A DNA stretch of 64,000 bases from Clostridiales bacterium (GTDB lineage Bacteria > Bacillota > Clostridia > Oscillospirales > Oscillospiraceae): NCBI GenBank assembly GCA_003150355.1, contig QAMJ01000012.1, positions 1-64,000 of the forward strand. Reading direction: 5' to 3'. The translations under genes and the position numbers were made by a program. The notes beneath the pieces were generated by a model. The model was given only the letters and a program-made list of their open reading frames with translations, did no database searches and was not told the DNA's origin. Within the stretch, counting starts at the first letter, position 1; every line of letters begins with the position of its first letter. Positions 1-7,564 of this stretch are shown here, piece after piece.

Positions 1-926
1 TCCAAAATGAGATTGATGTCCCGCATATTGCCGCCGAAAACAGCCTCGCGGATACCGTGGTCGGCAATATAATACTTCTCATTGGACGCAAGTATCTGTT
101 TGCCCTGCAAATCTTCCCGCTTCACCTGATAGAACAGGTATGCTTCGCAGCAGTATTTGATATAGTTCAGAATCGTTTCCGGGGCAACGGTGCGCTGTTC
201 GTTTTTCAAGAACTTTGCAAGAGAGGTCGCCGAAAACGTCGTACCTACATTAGCAATCACATAGGCAATGATGCGTTCAAGCAAGTCAACATCCCGGATC
301 TTATTTCTCTTCACGATGTCCTTGAGCTGGACAGAGTTGAACAGGTCGTGGAGATACTGCTTGGATGGAGCATCTGCATAGCGGAGGTTTGCGAGGTAGG
401 GCATCCCTCCGGCAAGCAGGTACTTTTGGAAACACTGCTGAATGGACGCATCGGGCGTGATTGAACGGTACAGTTCCATGAACTCACCGAATGAGAACGG
501 GTAAATCACGAACTCCACATACCGTCCGCCCAAGTAGGTCGCGAGCTCACCAGACAGCAGCTTTGCATTGGAACCAGTAATATAGATATCGCAATCCAGC
601 GAAACGCGGAAAGAGTTGATGCACTTTTCCCAGTCTTTGACTTCCTGTATTTCATCAAAGAACAGATAGACCTTGCCTTCTATTTTTGCAGCTCTTGCTG
701 TGATTTCGTCATGCAGAGCCTGTGCGGTTTGCAGGTGGGAATAGCTCATATCTTCAAAGTTGATGGAGATGAACTGCGTCGGGCTGACACCGGACTCTGT
801 GAGTTCCTGCTTGATCAGTTCCAGCATGACCGACTTTCCGCAGCGGCGGATACCGGTCATGACCTTGATAAGATCCGTTCCGATAAACGGACGGATGCGG
901 CTCATATACAGTTCGCGTTTGATCAT
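1..926 (-). CDS. AAA-type ATP-binding protein with DUF4143 C-terminus (3' end outside window)
   Basis: Reading the minus strand from an ATG at 924-926, preceded by a GGGGG-rich ribosome site, gives an open frame to the left edge (about 308 residues; the C-terminus is missing). The N-terminal part has the ITGIRRCGKS-like Walker A (here M-T-G-I-R-R-C-G-K-S), then LFFDEIQ as Walker B and YITGSNAKLLSGE as sensor region. After it comes the DUF4143 part (AGGMPYLANL, LKDIVKRNKI). Proteins of this family are common in bacteria and archaea, often in accessory regions; their cellular job is not well established. Sits alone, transcribed away from module A. Family assignment is firm, function is not. Confidence 0.85.
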   Translation of the reverse strand, partial: MIKRELYMSRIRPFIGTDLIKVMTGIRRCGKSVMLELIKQELTESGVSPTQFISINFEDMSYSHLQTAQALHDEITARAAKIEGKVYLFFDEIQEVKDWEKCINSFRVSLDCDIYITGSNAKLLSGELATYLGGRYVEFVIYPFSFGEFMELYRSITPDASIQQCFQKYLLAGGMPYLANLRYADAPSKQYLHDLFNSVQLKDIVKRNKIRDVDLLERIIAYVIANVGTTFSATSLAKFLKNEQRTVAPETILNYIKYCCEAYLFYQVKREDLQGKQILASNEKYYIADHGIREAVFGGNMRDINLIL

Positions 927-955
927 GAATCTTGCCCCCTTCCATGGTTACTCGT

Positions 956-984
956 AGTATACCACATTTATAAGTTAAACTCAA
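956..984 (-). promoter_or_regulatory. Promoter of the DUF4143 ATPase gene
   Basis: On the minus strand a TTGAGT -35 box (979-984) and a TATACT -10 box (956-961) are 17 bases apart, 30 bases before the start codon. The sequence TTATAAGTTA occurs inside the spacer region (about 968-977) and again near 1002-1011, a possible pair of operator half sites. Confidence 0.6.
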
Positions 985-1064
985 CGGTCAAATCGCTATT
1001 TTATAAGTTATAACTGATAAAATTTAAAATTCGACACAAAATTTCAGATAAACCTTGGCGAAGC

Positions 1065-1337
1065 ATGCACAGTGCCCATAAATGTCGATTATGTCTTAAA
1101 CTACACATCCAATGCTGCTATAAGGACGTGGAGCGGCTTTTATTAGGATGGAAAAGCAAACATGTGTTTGAGAGAACGGATATTATTCGTATTTATGCTG
1201 AACCATTTGCTCACAATATCGCTTCATGCAGAGCATTAGAAAAGGCAGGATTCCAATACGAAGGAACATTAAAGAGTAATGCTGTAAAATGCGGCAGTAT
1301 CGTTGATATGAAAATGTATGCACTTGTCATAGAGTAG
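1065..1337 (+). pseudogene. GNAT acetyltransferase C-terminal fragment
   Basis: From about 1165 the frame encodes a typical C-terminal part of a RimJ/RimL-type GNAT acetyltransferase: DIIRIYAEPFAHNIASCRALEKAGFQYEGTL in pieces, i.e. the acetyl-CoA-binding N-x-x-S-x-x-x-L-E-K-x-G-F signature, ending with a stop at 1335-1337. The residues before it (1065-1165) match no GNAT N-terminus that I recognise, and there is no convincing ribosome site. A full enzyme needs about 150-180 residues, so this is a truncated relic, probably left by rearrangement at the edge of the accessory region. Confidence 0.6.
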
Positions 1338-1803
1338 TTCGACTTCCGTTTTGACGAATGTTCACACACATAGTTAAATCAAATCCTGCTGTGGAATTCC
1401 TCCATAGCAGGATAAATTTATATTCCAAGATGGTTGAAAGCCATATTTCAAGTGATTCATGAGCATAAAACCGCTTCCCGTACGGTACCCGGTGAACCTT
1501 CACCGGTATCGGGCAGGAAGTTGTTCTCGTTTCAAGTGGTAGTATTGTAACTCTGAATGCAGGGTTATGCAAGTGGTTTTCTGCGCAGGCAGCAGTTCAT
1601 GAGCTGCGGCGCAATAGACAAGGAAGTGGGGGCAACGGCGGAGCCAAAGAAGACCACGATAGTATTCGTGAATATGCGGGGATTTTAAAACGTTGCAACA
1701 TTGCTCGCTTATAAGAGCGATAGTTTGGCTCCTGACGGCAAAAGAGCGACTGTATTAGTCGTTATTAGTTGTAAAACGGCAAAAACAGTTATTTTTCTTA
1801 TTT
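1338..1803. other. Gene-poor junction between ATPase/GNAT relic and module A
   Basis: No credible gene is seen. An imperfect inverted repeat lies at about 1384-1413 (ATCCTGCTGTGGA / TCCATAGCAGGAT) and could end transcription of the GNAT relic. A second hairpin-forming stretch is ACCCGGTGAA/TTCACCGGT near 1489-1507. The first copy of the region-wide repeat (1604-1626) is inside. Short open frames here have no start signals or recognisable protein content. Confidence 0.4.
1604..1626 (+). repeat. Module-boundary repeat, copy 1 (diverged)
   Basis: Contains GGCGCAATAGACAA, matching the core of the repeat that recurs at 11785, 18472, 22274 and 28074. This copy is degenerate after the shared core (AGGAAG instead of TGAATGAGAA). 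Same orientation as the others. It lies just before module A. Inferred to be an attachment-site-like footprint. Confidence 0.5.
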
Positions 1804-1807
1804 CCAC

Positions 1808-1836
1808 TTGCTAATTCTAAATAATTAGTGTATAAT
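1808..1836 (+). promoter_or_regulatory. Sigma-A promoter of the module A operon
   Basis: TTGCTA (-35, 1808-1813), 17-base spacer, TATAAT (-10, 1831-1836), followed by an AAAGGGGG ribosome site and ATG at 1860. It drives the small HTH gene and the overlapping methyltransferase gene. Confidence 0.75.
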
Positions 1837-1859
1837 TTGCGAAACAAAGGGGGATTATC

Positions 1860-2081
1860 ATGGATAGTTTAGAGAAGTGGGTATCACTGTCCGATATTTG
1901 TGATCACCTCAACCTTAGCAGAGATACTGTGAAGAAAATGGTGAAACAGCAAAATATGCCCGGATATAAAGTAGATCGTCAATGGCGGTTTAAAATTAGC
2001 GAAGTGGATGCGTGGATACGATCAAACGGGGTACAGAATGACAGGAAAGCCGAGGGCGAGATCCATGCTAAAAACGATTGA
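1860..2081 (+). CDS. Excisionase-type helix-turn-helix protein
   Basis: A 73-residue protein whose body is a MerR/excisionase-like winged HTH: LSDICDHLNLSRDTVKKMVKQ is the helix-turn-helix and PGYKVDRQWRFKISEVDAWI is the beta-wing plus last helix typical of the 'helix_turn_helix, excisionase family' group. Good ribosome site (AAAGGGGGATTATC before ATG). The 3' end overlaps the methyltransferase start by 17 bases, so the two are translationally linked; this is the arrangement expected for a small controller of a methyltransferase gene, although such proteins also occur fused or adjacent to methyltransferases with target-binding roles. DNA binding is well supported, the role is inferred. Confidence 0.8.
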   Translation: MDSLEKWVSLSDICDHLNLSRDTVKKMVKQQNMPGYKVDRQWRFKISEVDAWIRSNGVQNDRKAEGEIHAKND

Positions 2082-3681
2082 TTTATTTGCAGGCGCTGGC
2101 GGCCTTAGTCTTGGATTCAAGCAAACTGAGCATTTCAGGTTGGTAGCTGCTGCAGAAATTAAAGCGTATGCTAGAGAAACATATAAACACAACATCCCTA
2201 ATCCTGGCGACGAATTTGTATTTATCAAAAATGTGGTTGGATATGATTTCAGATCGCTGAGCAATCGTTTTGACGGCATAGATGTAGTGATTGGAGGCCC
2301 CCCCTGCCAGGGATTTTCTAACGCGAATCGGCAAAAGACGAATTTAATAAGTATGAACAATGCGCTTGTTAAAGAGTATTTTCGAGCAATCAAAGAAATT
2401 AAACCACGTGCATTTGTAATGGAAAATGTAAGTATGCTGAAGTCAAATGTACATCGTTTCTATGACTCTCATATTGACCATGACTTGATTGAACAGCTTA
2501 ATAAAACCTCTGGTGATCATGACAAACAATTAATCCCGATGCGGACAGATAAAATCATTATGTCATCTCAGAGCTATGATGGGTTCGATTTAAAAGAAAT
2601 AGCGGAAAATCAGGAGCAGCTTGAAGCTCTGCTCATTCCTCATACGCTCTTCCATCTTCTAAACGTGTTAAACAAGAATACGAATAATGGGAGACGGCTT
2701 CCTGCATACCTTGAAAAGCATTCAGATGAAATATGCAAAGAAATTGATGATTACTGTGCAAACGATGCGGGTACTGCAGAGAAGGAAACGATTTATCGGT
2801 GGCTTCAAGCTGTTAAAAAGGCATTGTCGGAGAACAGCAGAATAAAGGAAACGCCAGAGCTGCAAGATATAGTTGAACTGCAGAAAACATTTCATACGAT
2901 CAACGAAGCATATGATAATCAACTTATTGGAGAGTATTCTGTCGAAAATAGCGCACTTATATTTACCGTCAAGTCGTATGCTGTGATTGATTATGTGAAT
3001 GCAATATTGGGAAATGAGTATATTCAGCATGGTGCAACATTAAACGCAGTATGCTTTGGAGTACCCCAAGAACGAAAACGGCACATAGTTATTGGAGTGA
3101 GAAGCGACTGCCTCGAAAATGGAAACTTTGATATGCTACGGGATCCCAAGGAGTACGATACAGTAACCGTGGAAGATGCAATTTCTGACCTCGAGGTGTA
3201 TGACGTGTCGCTCAAATCCGAGTGTATGGAGATACCATATGCAGAAGGTCAGAAAGTCGGAAAATACGCGGCTGCGATGAGAGAAGGAAGCACTTCTGTA
3301 AAAAACCATTTCGCAACAGCAACAACTGAAAACGCAAAAAAGCGCTTTGAAGTAATCGAAAAAGGGAAAAACTTCGAGAGTCTGCCGGATAAACTAAAAA
3401 CTACATATTCCAAGCCTGAGCGAACCCAAAAAACTATTTATCTCCGACTTGATCCGGAGAAGCCCAGCGGGACAGTTGTTAATGTAAGAAAATCCATGTG
3501 GATACACCCCGAAAAAAACAGAGCAATTACACTCAGAGAAGCAGCGCGCCTTCAATCGTTCCCAGACGAATTTGAATTCAAAGGATCAAAAGACTCACAA
3601 TATCAGCAAGTAGGCAATGCGGTTCCGCCCCTGCTGGCAAAGGCAATTGCAGAGCATGTATATAAAATAATAGGAGAGTAA
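2065..3681 (+). CDS. dcm: DNA (cytosine-5-)-methyltransferase
   Basis: 538 residues with the ordered motifs of C5 methyltransferases: motif I DLFAGAGGLSLGF (residues 6-18), motif IV GGPPCQGFSN with catalytic Cys81, motif VI MENV, motif VIII VPQERKRHIVIGV, and motif X QVGNAVPP near the C-terminus. A long insert (about residues 150-330) separates motifs VI and VIII, so the protein is larger than the usual 330-420 residues; the insert is helical and of unknown role. Start ATG 2065 is chosen because motif I begins four residues later and GAGGGCGAG precedes it; ATG 2038 is an alternative. It likely protects host DNA at a sequence acted on by the downstream genes, including Vsr, which repairs T:G mismatches from deaminated 5-methylcytosine. 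Confidence 0.95.
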   Translation: MLKTIDLFAGAGGLSLGFKQTEHFRLVAAAEIKAYARETYKHNIPNPGDEFVFIKNVVGYDFRSLSNRFDGIDVVIGGPPCQGFSNANRQKTNLISMNNALVKEYFRAIKEIKPRAFVMENVSMLKSNVHRFYDSHIDHDLIEQLNKTSGDHDKQLIPMRTDKIIMSSQSYDGFDLKEIAENQEQLEALLIPHTLFHLLNVLNKNTNNGRRLPAYLEKHSDEICKEIDDYCANDAGTAEKETIYRWLQAVKKALSENSRIKETPELQDIVELQKTFHTINEAYDNQLIGEYSVENSALIFTVKSYAVIDYVNAILGNEYIQHGATLNAVCFGVPQERKRHIVIGVRSDCLENGNFDMLRDPKEYDTVTVEDAISDLEVYDVSLKSECMEIPYAEGQKVGKYAAAMREGSTSVKNHFATATTENAKKRFEVIEKGKNFESLPDKLKTTYSKPERTQKTIYLRLDPEKPSGTVVNVRKSMWIHPEKNRAITLREAARLQSFPDEFEFKGSKDSQYQQVGNAVPPLLAKAIAEHVYKIIGE

Positions 3682-3684
3682 ATG

Positions 3685-3716
3685 AAGGCAGCACGCGATG
3701 TGCTGCTTTCATTTTT
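3685..3716 (+). terminator. Rho-independent terminator after the methyltransferase
   Basis: Stem GCAGCAC / GTGCTGC (3688-3694 with 3700-3706), extended by weaker pairs, followed by TTTCATTTTT. It separates the HTH-methyltransferase unit from the next operon, which has its own promoter. Confidence 0.75.
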
Positions 3717-3742
3717 CGGAATTCAAAACAATCATAAGTCAT

Positions 3743-3775
3743 ATATTTCTAATATATGAAGAATATTAGAAATAT
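3743..3775. promoter_or_regulatory. Perfect 13-base inverted repeat, candidate operator
   Basis: ATATTTCTAATAT (3743-3755) and its exact reverse complement ATATTAGAAATAT (3763-3775), separated by 7 bases, end 13 bases before the -35 box of the downstream operon. No T-tract follows, and the position upstream of a promoter favours a protein-binding site. The HTH protein at 1860 is a candidate ligand; this is inference. Confidence 0.55.
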
Positions 3776-3788
3776 AGAGAAAATGCTG

Positions 3789-3817
3789 TTGACAATCGCC
3801 TCTCGTATTTGTATAAT
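3789..3817 (+). promoter_or_regulatory. Consensus sigma-A promoter for the GHKL-Vsr operon
   Basis: TTGACA (3789-3794), 17-base spacer, TATAAT (3812-3817): a full match to both consensus boxes. The start codon of the first gene follows 23 bases later. So strong a promoter with a perfect upstream palindrome implies that expression is normally held down or conditional. Confidence 0.85.
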
Positions 3818-3840
3818 GCTGTCGAAAGGTGGTGCGATTT

Positions 3841-4077
3841 ATGTCAAAGGAACACGAAACAAAAAGAGATCGATTTGTGCGCTTGGCGGAAAATCGGACG
3901 AATAAGATTATCAACATGGTGCAGTTGTTGGGAAACTGCGCCAATACATCTATCTATGAGTACAGTGATGCAGATGTCGAAAAAATCTTTTCCGCTATTG
4001 AAAGCAGTGTTAAAGAAGCCAGGAAAAAATTTGCAAGAAGTGAAGCCCCAAAATCTGTGAAGTTTACGTTGCGATAA
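3841..4077 (+). CDS. Small unknown protein, first gene of the GHKL-Vsr operon
   Basis: 78 residues starting at ATG 3841 behind AAAGGTGGTG. The sequence (SKEHETKRDRFVRLAENRTNKIINMVQLLGNCAN...) is charged and predicted mostly helical, with an acidic-aromatic middle (YEYSDADVEKIF) and a basic C-terminal helix (ESSVKEARKKFA). I do not recognise the family. It is 12 bases upstream of the GHKL ATPase gene and must be co-transcribed with it. Size and composition suit a small regulatory or adaptor subunit, but nothing in the sequence proves this. Confidence 0.7.
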   Translation: MSKEHETKRDRFVRLAENRTNKIINMVQLLGNCANTSIYEYSDADVEKIFSAIESSVKEARKKFARSEAPKSVKFTLR

Positions 4078-4089
4078 GGAGGGATATTT

Positions 4090-5958
4090 ATGAGATGGTC
4101 GTTTCCGTCTAATAACAACGGCGATGTTAATGGAATAAGCAATTCTGGTATAGAAACGTTTCAGGGAACGCCGCTAAAATCTCTCGCCAGAGAGATTTGC
4201 CAAAACTCTCTGGATGCTTCCCTTGACGAGAGTCCCGTAACAGTAGATTTCATCTCATTTGAGCTCAGCAAGGAAGAGATTCCTGGTGCAGAAGATCTTT
4301 GCGATGCCTTCAATCGGTCTTTAGCCTTCTGGGAGCCGAAAAAAGCTCAGGATTTCTTTAACACAGCTCTGGAAGTTATGAACGCTGAAAAGATCCCCTT
4401 TCTGAGGATTAGCGACTTCAACACCACCGGACTGTGCGGATCTGATGGAGAATACAACACGCCTTGGTGTAATCTTACAAAGTCGTCCGGCGCATCGGAT
4501 AAAGCTGTTACCTCGGGAGGTTCTTTTGGTATCGGCAAATATGCTCCGTTTGCTTGTTCGAGTTTTAGGACAGTTTTTTACAGTACGCTTGATAAAGACG
4601 GCAAAAGCGCCTACCAAGGCATTTCACGAATTACCAGCTTTAGAAATGATAATAACGAAATAACTTCCGGCGTTGGTTATTGGGGCGGAGAGAACAATGC
4701 TCCTGTGTTTAATCGGCAGCTTGCACTGGATCCAGCATACAGCCGCCCGAAAGGCAAAACTGGTACAGACGTGTACATCGCAGGTTTTCGCAAAAGTGTT
4801 GATTGGAAAAGCGACATTGTGGCATCTATTCTTGATGGCTTCCTGTATGCAATTTATACTGGAAAACTGGTTGTCCATGTTGATGATATTACTATTGACA
4901 ACGAACATTTGACCGATCTCTGTGATGATTATAAAGAGTATCTCACCGAAAATGCCAACAATTATTACGAAATACTTACCACCACACAGAGCGTTGATAT
5001 CGACTTCAAGAACATGGGCTTAATTCGGCTTTGGATTGCAATTCGGCCCGATCGCCCTGATATGCACAGAAAAGTTGCTATGATTCGCAAAACTGGAATG
5101 AAAATCATGGACAAAGGCGGCATTTCTGGAAACATTCCTTTTGCGGGAGTTATGTTGATTGAAGGGGAGAAAATTAATGATTTCCTTAGAAGCCTGGAAA
5201 ATCCCCAGCACACGAAATGGGAGCCTGATAGATGCACAAGAGGCCGGCAATATGCCCAGAACATAATCCGTGATCTTATTAGTTTTATCAAAGATGAACT
5301 TGAAAAACTGAAACCAGAGGATGATAGTGATGAGGTCGATCCATCTGTAGGTGAGTATCTTCCAGATGAATCTGACGGAGAAGGAGCTGACGGCAGGCAG
5401 GAGGAAGAAGTCATTTCTAATACTATAAAAAGTGTCGAGGTAACTATTTCTAGGCCGAAAGCTTCTTCTGGAACACAAGCGGCAAACGGCAAAGACGCCG
5501 AAGCAGGTGATGAAAGAGAAGAAGCCGAGTCTAACGACGGAACCGGTTCTGGTCACAATGGAGGCCGCGGAGGTGGAACCCGTTCCGGTGACGGAGACGG
5601 TCGAGGAGACGGAAAAGGGCCTCACAAAGAAGGCAAGAAGAAAAACCTTGTTGGTATATTGCCGCTGAAAGCCCGCGTAGTGTGCCTCAGCAAAGATCGT
5701 GGAGAGTATTCCGTAACATTTGTTCCATCGATATCTGCTGATAACGGATATATAGAACTATTTATGTCTGCAGAAACGCAGAATTATACGGCTCCTATTG
5801 TCCGTGCAGTTGGAATAGGCCAACAAGGAATTGAGATTGAAAACAACAAAGTTAAAAACATCGCGTTTACAGAGAAAAAACCTGTCAGATTGAAGGTAAC
5901 AATAGCCTATCACGATTATTGTTCTATGGAGGTAAAAGCATATGGAAATAAGATATAA
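4090..5958 (+). CDS. GHKL-fold (HSP90/MutL-like) ATPase with Gly-rich charged linker
   Basis: 622 residues behind GGAGGG. N-terminal GHKL nucleotide site: N-box EICQNSLDAS (35-44), G1 box SDFNTTG (108-114), G2 glycine loop SGGSFGIGK (142-150). These are the signatures shared by MutL, HSP90, gyrase B and MORC proteins. Residues about 435-530 form a low-complexity acidic then Gly/Asp/Arg-rich linker, followed by a folded C-terminal part of about 90 residues. GHKL ATPases usually act as nucleotide-gated clamps. In an operon with a cytosine methyltransferase and Vsr (which works with MutL in E. coli), a clamp acting on methylated or mismatched DNA is plausible, but that role is inferred. The 3' end overlaps the next gene by 17 bases. 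Confidence 0.85.
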   Translation: MRWSFPSNNNGDVNGISNSGIETFQGTPLKSLAREICQNSLDASLDESPVTVDFISFELSKEEIPGAEDLCDAFNRSLAFWEPKKAQDFFNTALEVMNAEKIPFLRISDFNTTGLCGSDGEYNTPWCNLTKSSGASDKAVTSGGSFGIGKYAPFACSSFRTVFYSTLDKDGKSAYQGISRITSFRNDNNEITSGVGYWGGENNAPVFNRQLALDPAYSRPKGKTGTDVYIAGFRKSVDWKSDIVASILDGFLYAIYTGKLVVHVDDITIDNEHLTDLCDDYKEYLTENANNYYEILTTTQSVDIDFKNMGLIRLWIAIRPDRPDMHRKVAMIRKTGMKIMDKGGISGNIPFAGVMLIEGEKINDFLRSLENPQHTKWEPDRCTRGRQYAQNIIRDLISFIKDELEKLKPEDDSDEVDPSVGEYLPDESDGEGADGRQEEEVISNTIKSVEVTISRPKASSGTQAANGKDAEAGDEREEAESNDGTGSGHNGGRGGGTRSGDGDGRGDGKGPHKEGKKKNLVGILPLKARVVCLSKDRGEYSVTFVPSISADNGYIELFMSAETQNYTAPIVRAVGIGQQGIEIENNKVKNIAFTEKKPVRLKVTIAYHDYCSMEVKAYGNKI

Positions 5959-6835
5959 GCTTTACCCATATCCGGTTTTATCGAACTATTCAGATGACTA
6001 TATCAACAGCACCTTCGACAGCGTTATTGAAGTCACGCGTGAAGGATACAATATCGTGATATCTTTTGCTTCCGAGATTACAAATTCTGAATTAGGCGCG
6101 CTGATAAAAGAAGGCAAAGCTGCATTTGTATATCATTTAGAATGTGCACAAACAGGATATAGAACGGTAATCAGCACTGCGAGTGCAGATAAAATCGTCT
6201 CTATTTCCGAAGATAAGGTATGCGGAAGACTTCAGATTTGCCCGTTTATAGTAGCATGCGCAGATATACCTGACTACATCAATAGCTGTTTCAATGAAGA
6301 TTATAGAGGATACAAGTTTCAAATTGAAGCTGGATGCGTGATGGCTGTGGGCAAACAGGTCAATTGCGACATTGATAAAGAACGCAATGATTTGGTTGGT
6401 GCAAAATCAATATTTGTAATTACGAAAAATGCAGACATAGCGGCAACAGATATGGAAGTTGACATTGGGCAGAATAAAATAGCAATTAAGTTGCCGGAAA
6501 AAGACTATGCTCATTTCAAGAGCATGAGTAAGGTCCCCGCAGTTCAGCAAAATTTGAATGCGCTGATAATCATTCCTGCGTTGATTTATGTGTTAAGCGA
6601 AGTGAACAGTAAAGCTGCAGATGATAGATATACCAACTACAGCACTTATAGTTGGTATAAGTCCATCAAGAAGGCTATGAAAAAACGCTTTCAAAAAGAT
6701 ATTGAAACTGAAGATCTTTTGCCTAACGAAGTTGTTTTGTATGCGCAGCGGCTGATAAAAAGTCCGTTGTCTGCAGCATTGGATTACTTAGCATTAGGCT
6801 GCCCGACCTTAGACGAAGGAGATGATAGTGAATGA
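5942..6835 (+). CDS. Unknown protein of the GHKL-Vsr operon
   Basis: 297 residues from ATG 5942, with TATGGAGG as ribosome site inside the previous gene. No motif is recognised. The N-terminal half alternates beta-like segments (NIVISFASEITNSELGALIKEGKAAF..., YKFQIEAGCVMAVGKQVNCDI), the C-terminal half is helical with a W-Y-K-S-I-K-K-A-M-K-K-R basic helix and ends acidic (DEGDDSE). No signal peptide or membrane segment, so cytosolic. Both ends overlap neighbours (17 and 4 bases), which argues for a stoichiometric complex with the GHKL ATPase and the next protein. Confidence 0.8.
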   Translation: MEIRYKLYPYPVLSNYSDDYINSTFDSVIEVTREGYNIVISFASEITNSELGALIKEGKAAFVYHLECAQTGYRTVISTASADKIVSISEDKVCGRLQICPFIVACADIPDYINSCFNEDYRGYKFQIEAGCVMAVGKQVNCDIDKERNDLVGAKSIFVITKNADIAATDMEVDIGQNKIAIKLPEKDYAHFKSMSKVPAVQQNLNALIIIPALIYVLSEVNSKAADDRYTNYSTYSWYKSIKKAMKKRFQKDIETEDLLPNEVVLYAQRLIKSPLSAALDYLALGCPTLDEGDDSE

Positions 6836-7548
6836 AGCTCCAGTTTTTAAGCGGCGATAGCGTTACTGCCATTAAATCTAATCTAAACGAGTTACGTACC
6901 AAGTTTGGAGGCGGGAATGAGTGGATTTCAGATTTTTTCGACGGAAAGTCTCCTTTTAAGGATACAAAGTATGAAATTGAGGATTTTCAGCTCGATATGT
7001 CTCAAACTGACCCGTTTTTAACTGAATACGAAAATGTCCGCAGAGTATATACTCACTTGAAGTTTTTGCCGGACTCGCAAGCATCCGATGAACGTATTTG
7101 GGCAGGGCTATGCATGGGTCCGTTTTATGACTATGTTAAATACCGGTGGAAGATTGACGAAACAAGTTCTGCTGCAGCAATAGGACAGCATTTCTTCTTT
7201 GGATATGGAGCCCGCAGATCACTTACACGCAATGCTTTGTCTAGGCTTTGGTGGATCGGGCGGCTTACATACGACAATGAGCGTGGATATGAGTTAACTA
7301 AATTCGTCTGCGAAAACGCTGATAACATTATGCATATTCTTGAGCGCAACACGTCCAATAATCCTGATATTGTAAAAGCGTTTATCTCTGCTATCATTGA
7401 TGCCAAAGGCACAGGAAAGCTGATCGATACAAATGACGTAGGAGAGCTGTCAAAGTATTTGAACCTTTTGGGAGGAACTTATATTCTGGATTGTTTGCCA
7501 TCCTCGGTAATATATGATAAGATATATAAAAAAGCTATAGAAATCTAA
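6832..7548 (+). CDS. Unknown protein, resembles DUF6339 family
   Basis: 238 residues; start ATG overlaps the previous stop (ATGA). Features seen: W-I-S-D-F-F-D-G, Y-x-N-V-R-x-V-Y near residue 66, an R-I-W-A-G-L-C-M-G segment near 86, and F-F-F-G-Y-G-A-R-R-S-L-T-R-N-A-L-S-R-L-W-W-I-G-R near 123-146, a strongly conserved-looking aromatic/arginine block. From memory this resembles DUF6339 proteins that occur next to cytosine methyltransferases; I could not check this. No membrane segments. The role is unknown; the context suggests a subunit of the same modification/defence system. Confidence 0.75.
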   Translation: MKLQFLSGDSVTAIKSNLNELRTKFGGGNEWISDFFDGKSPFKDTKYEIEDFQLDMSQTDPFLTEYENVRRVYTHLKFLPDSQASDERIWAGLCMGPFYDYVKYRWKIDETSSAAAIGQHFFFGYGARRSLTRNALSRLWWIGRLTYDNERGYELTKFVCENADNIMHILERNTSNNPDIVKAFISAIIDAKGTGKLIDTNDVGELSKYLNLLGGTYILDCLPSSVIYDKIYKKAIEI

Positions 7549-7564
7549 CTTGGAGGGAAGTCAC

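Noticed and set aside
1385..1700. Group II intron or self-splicing RNA in the left spacer
   Set aside because: No domain V-like stem and no maturase or reverse transcriptase nearby; the hairpins are short.
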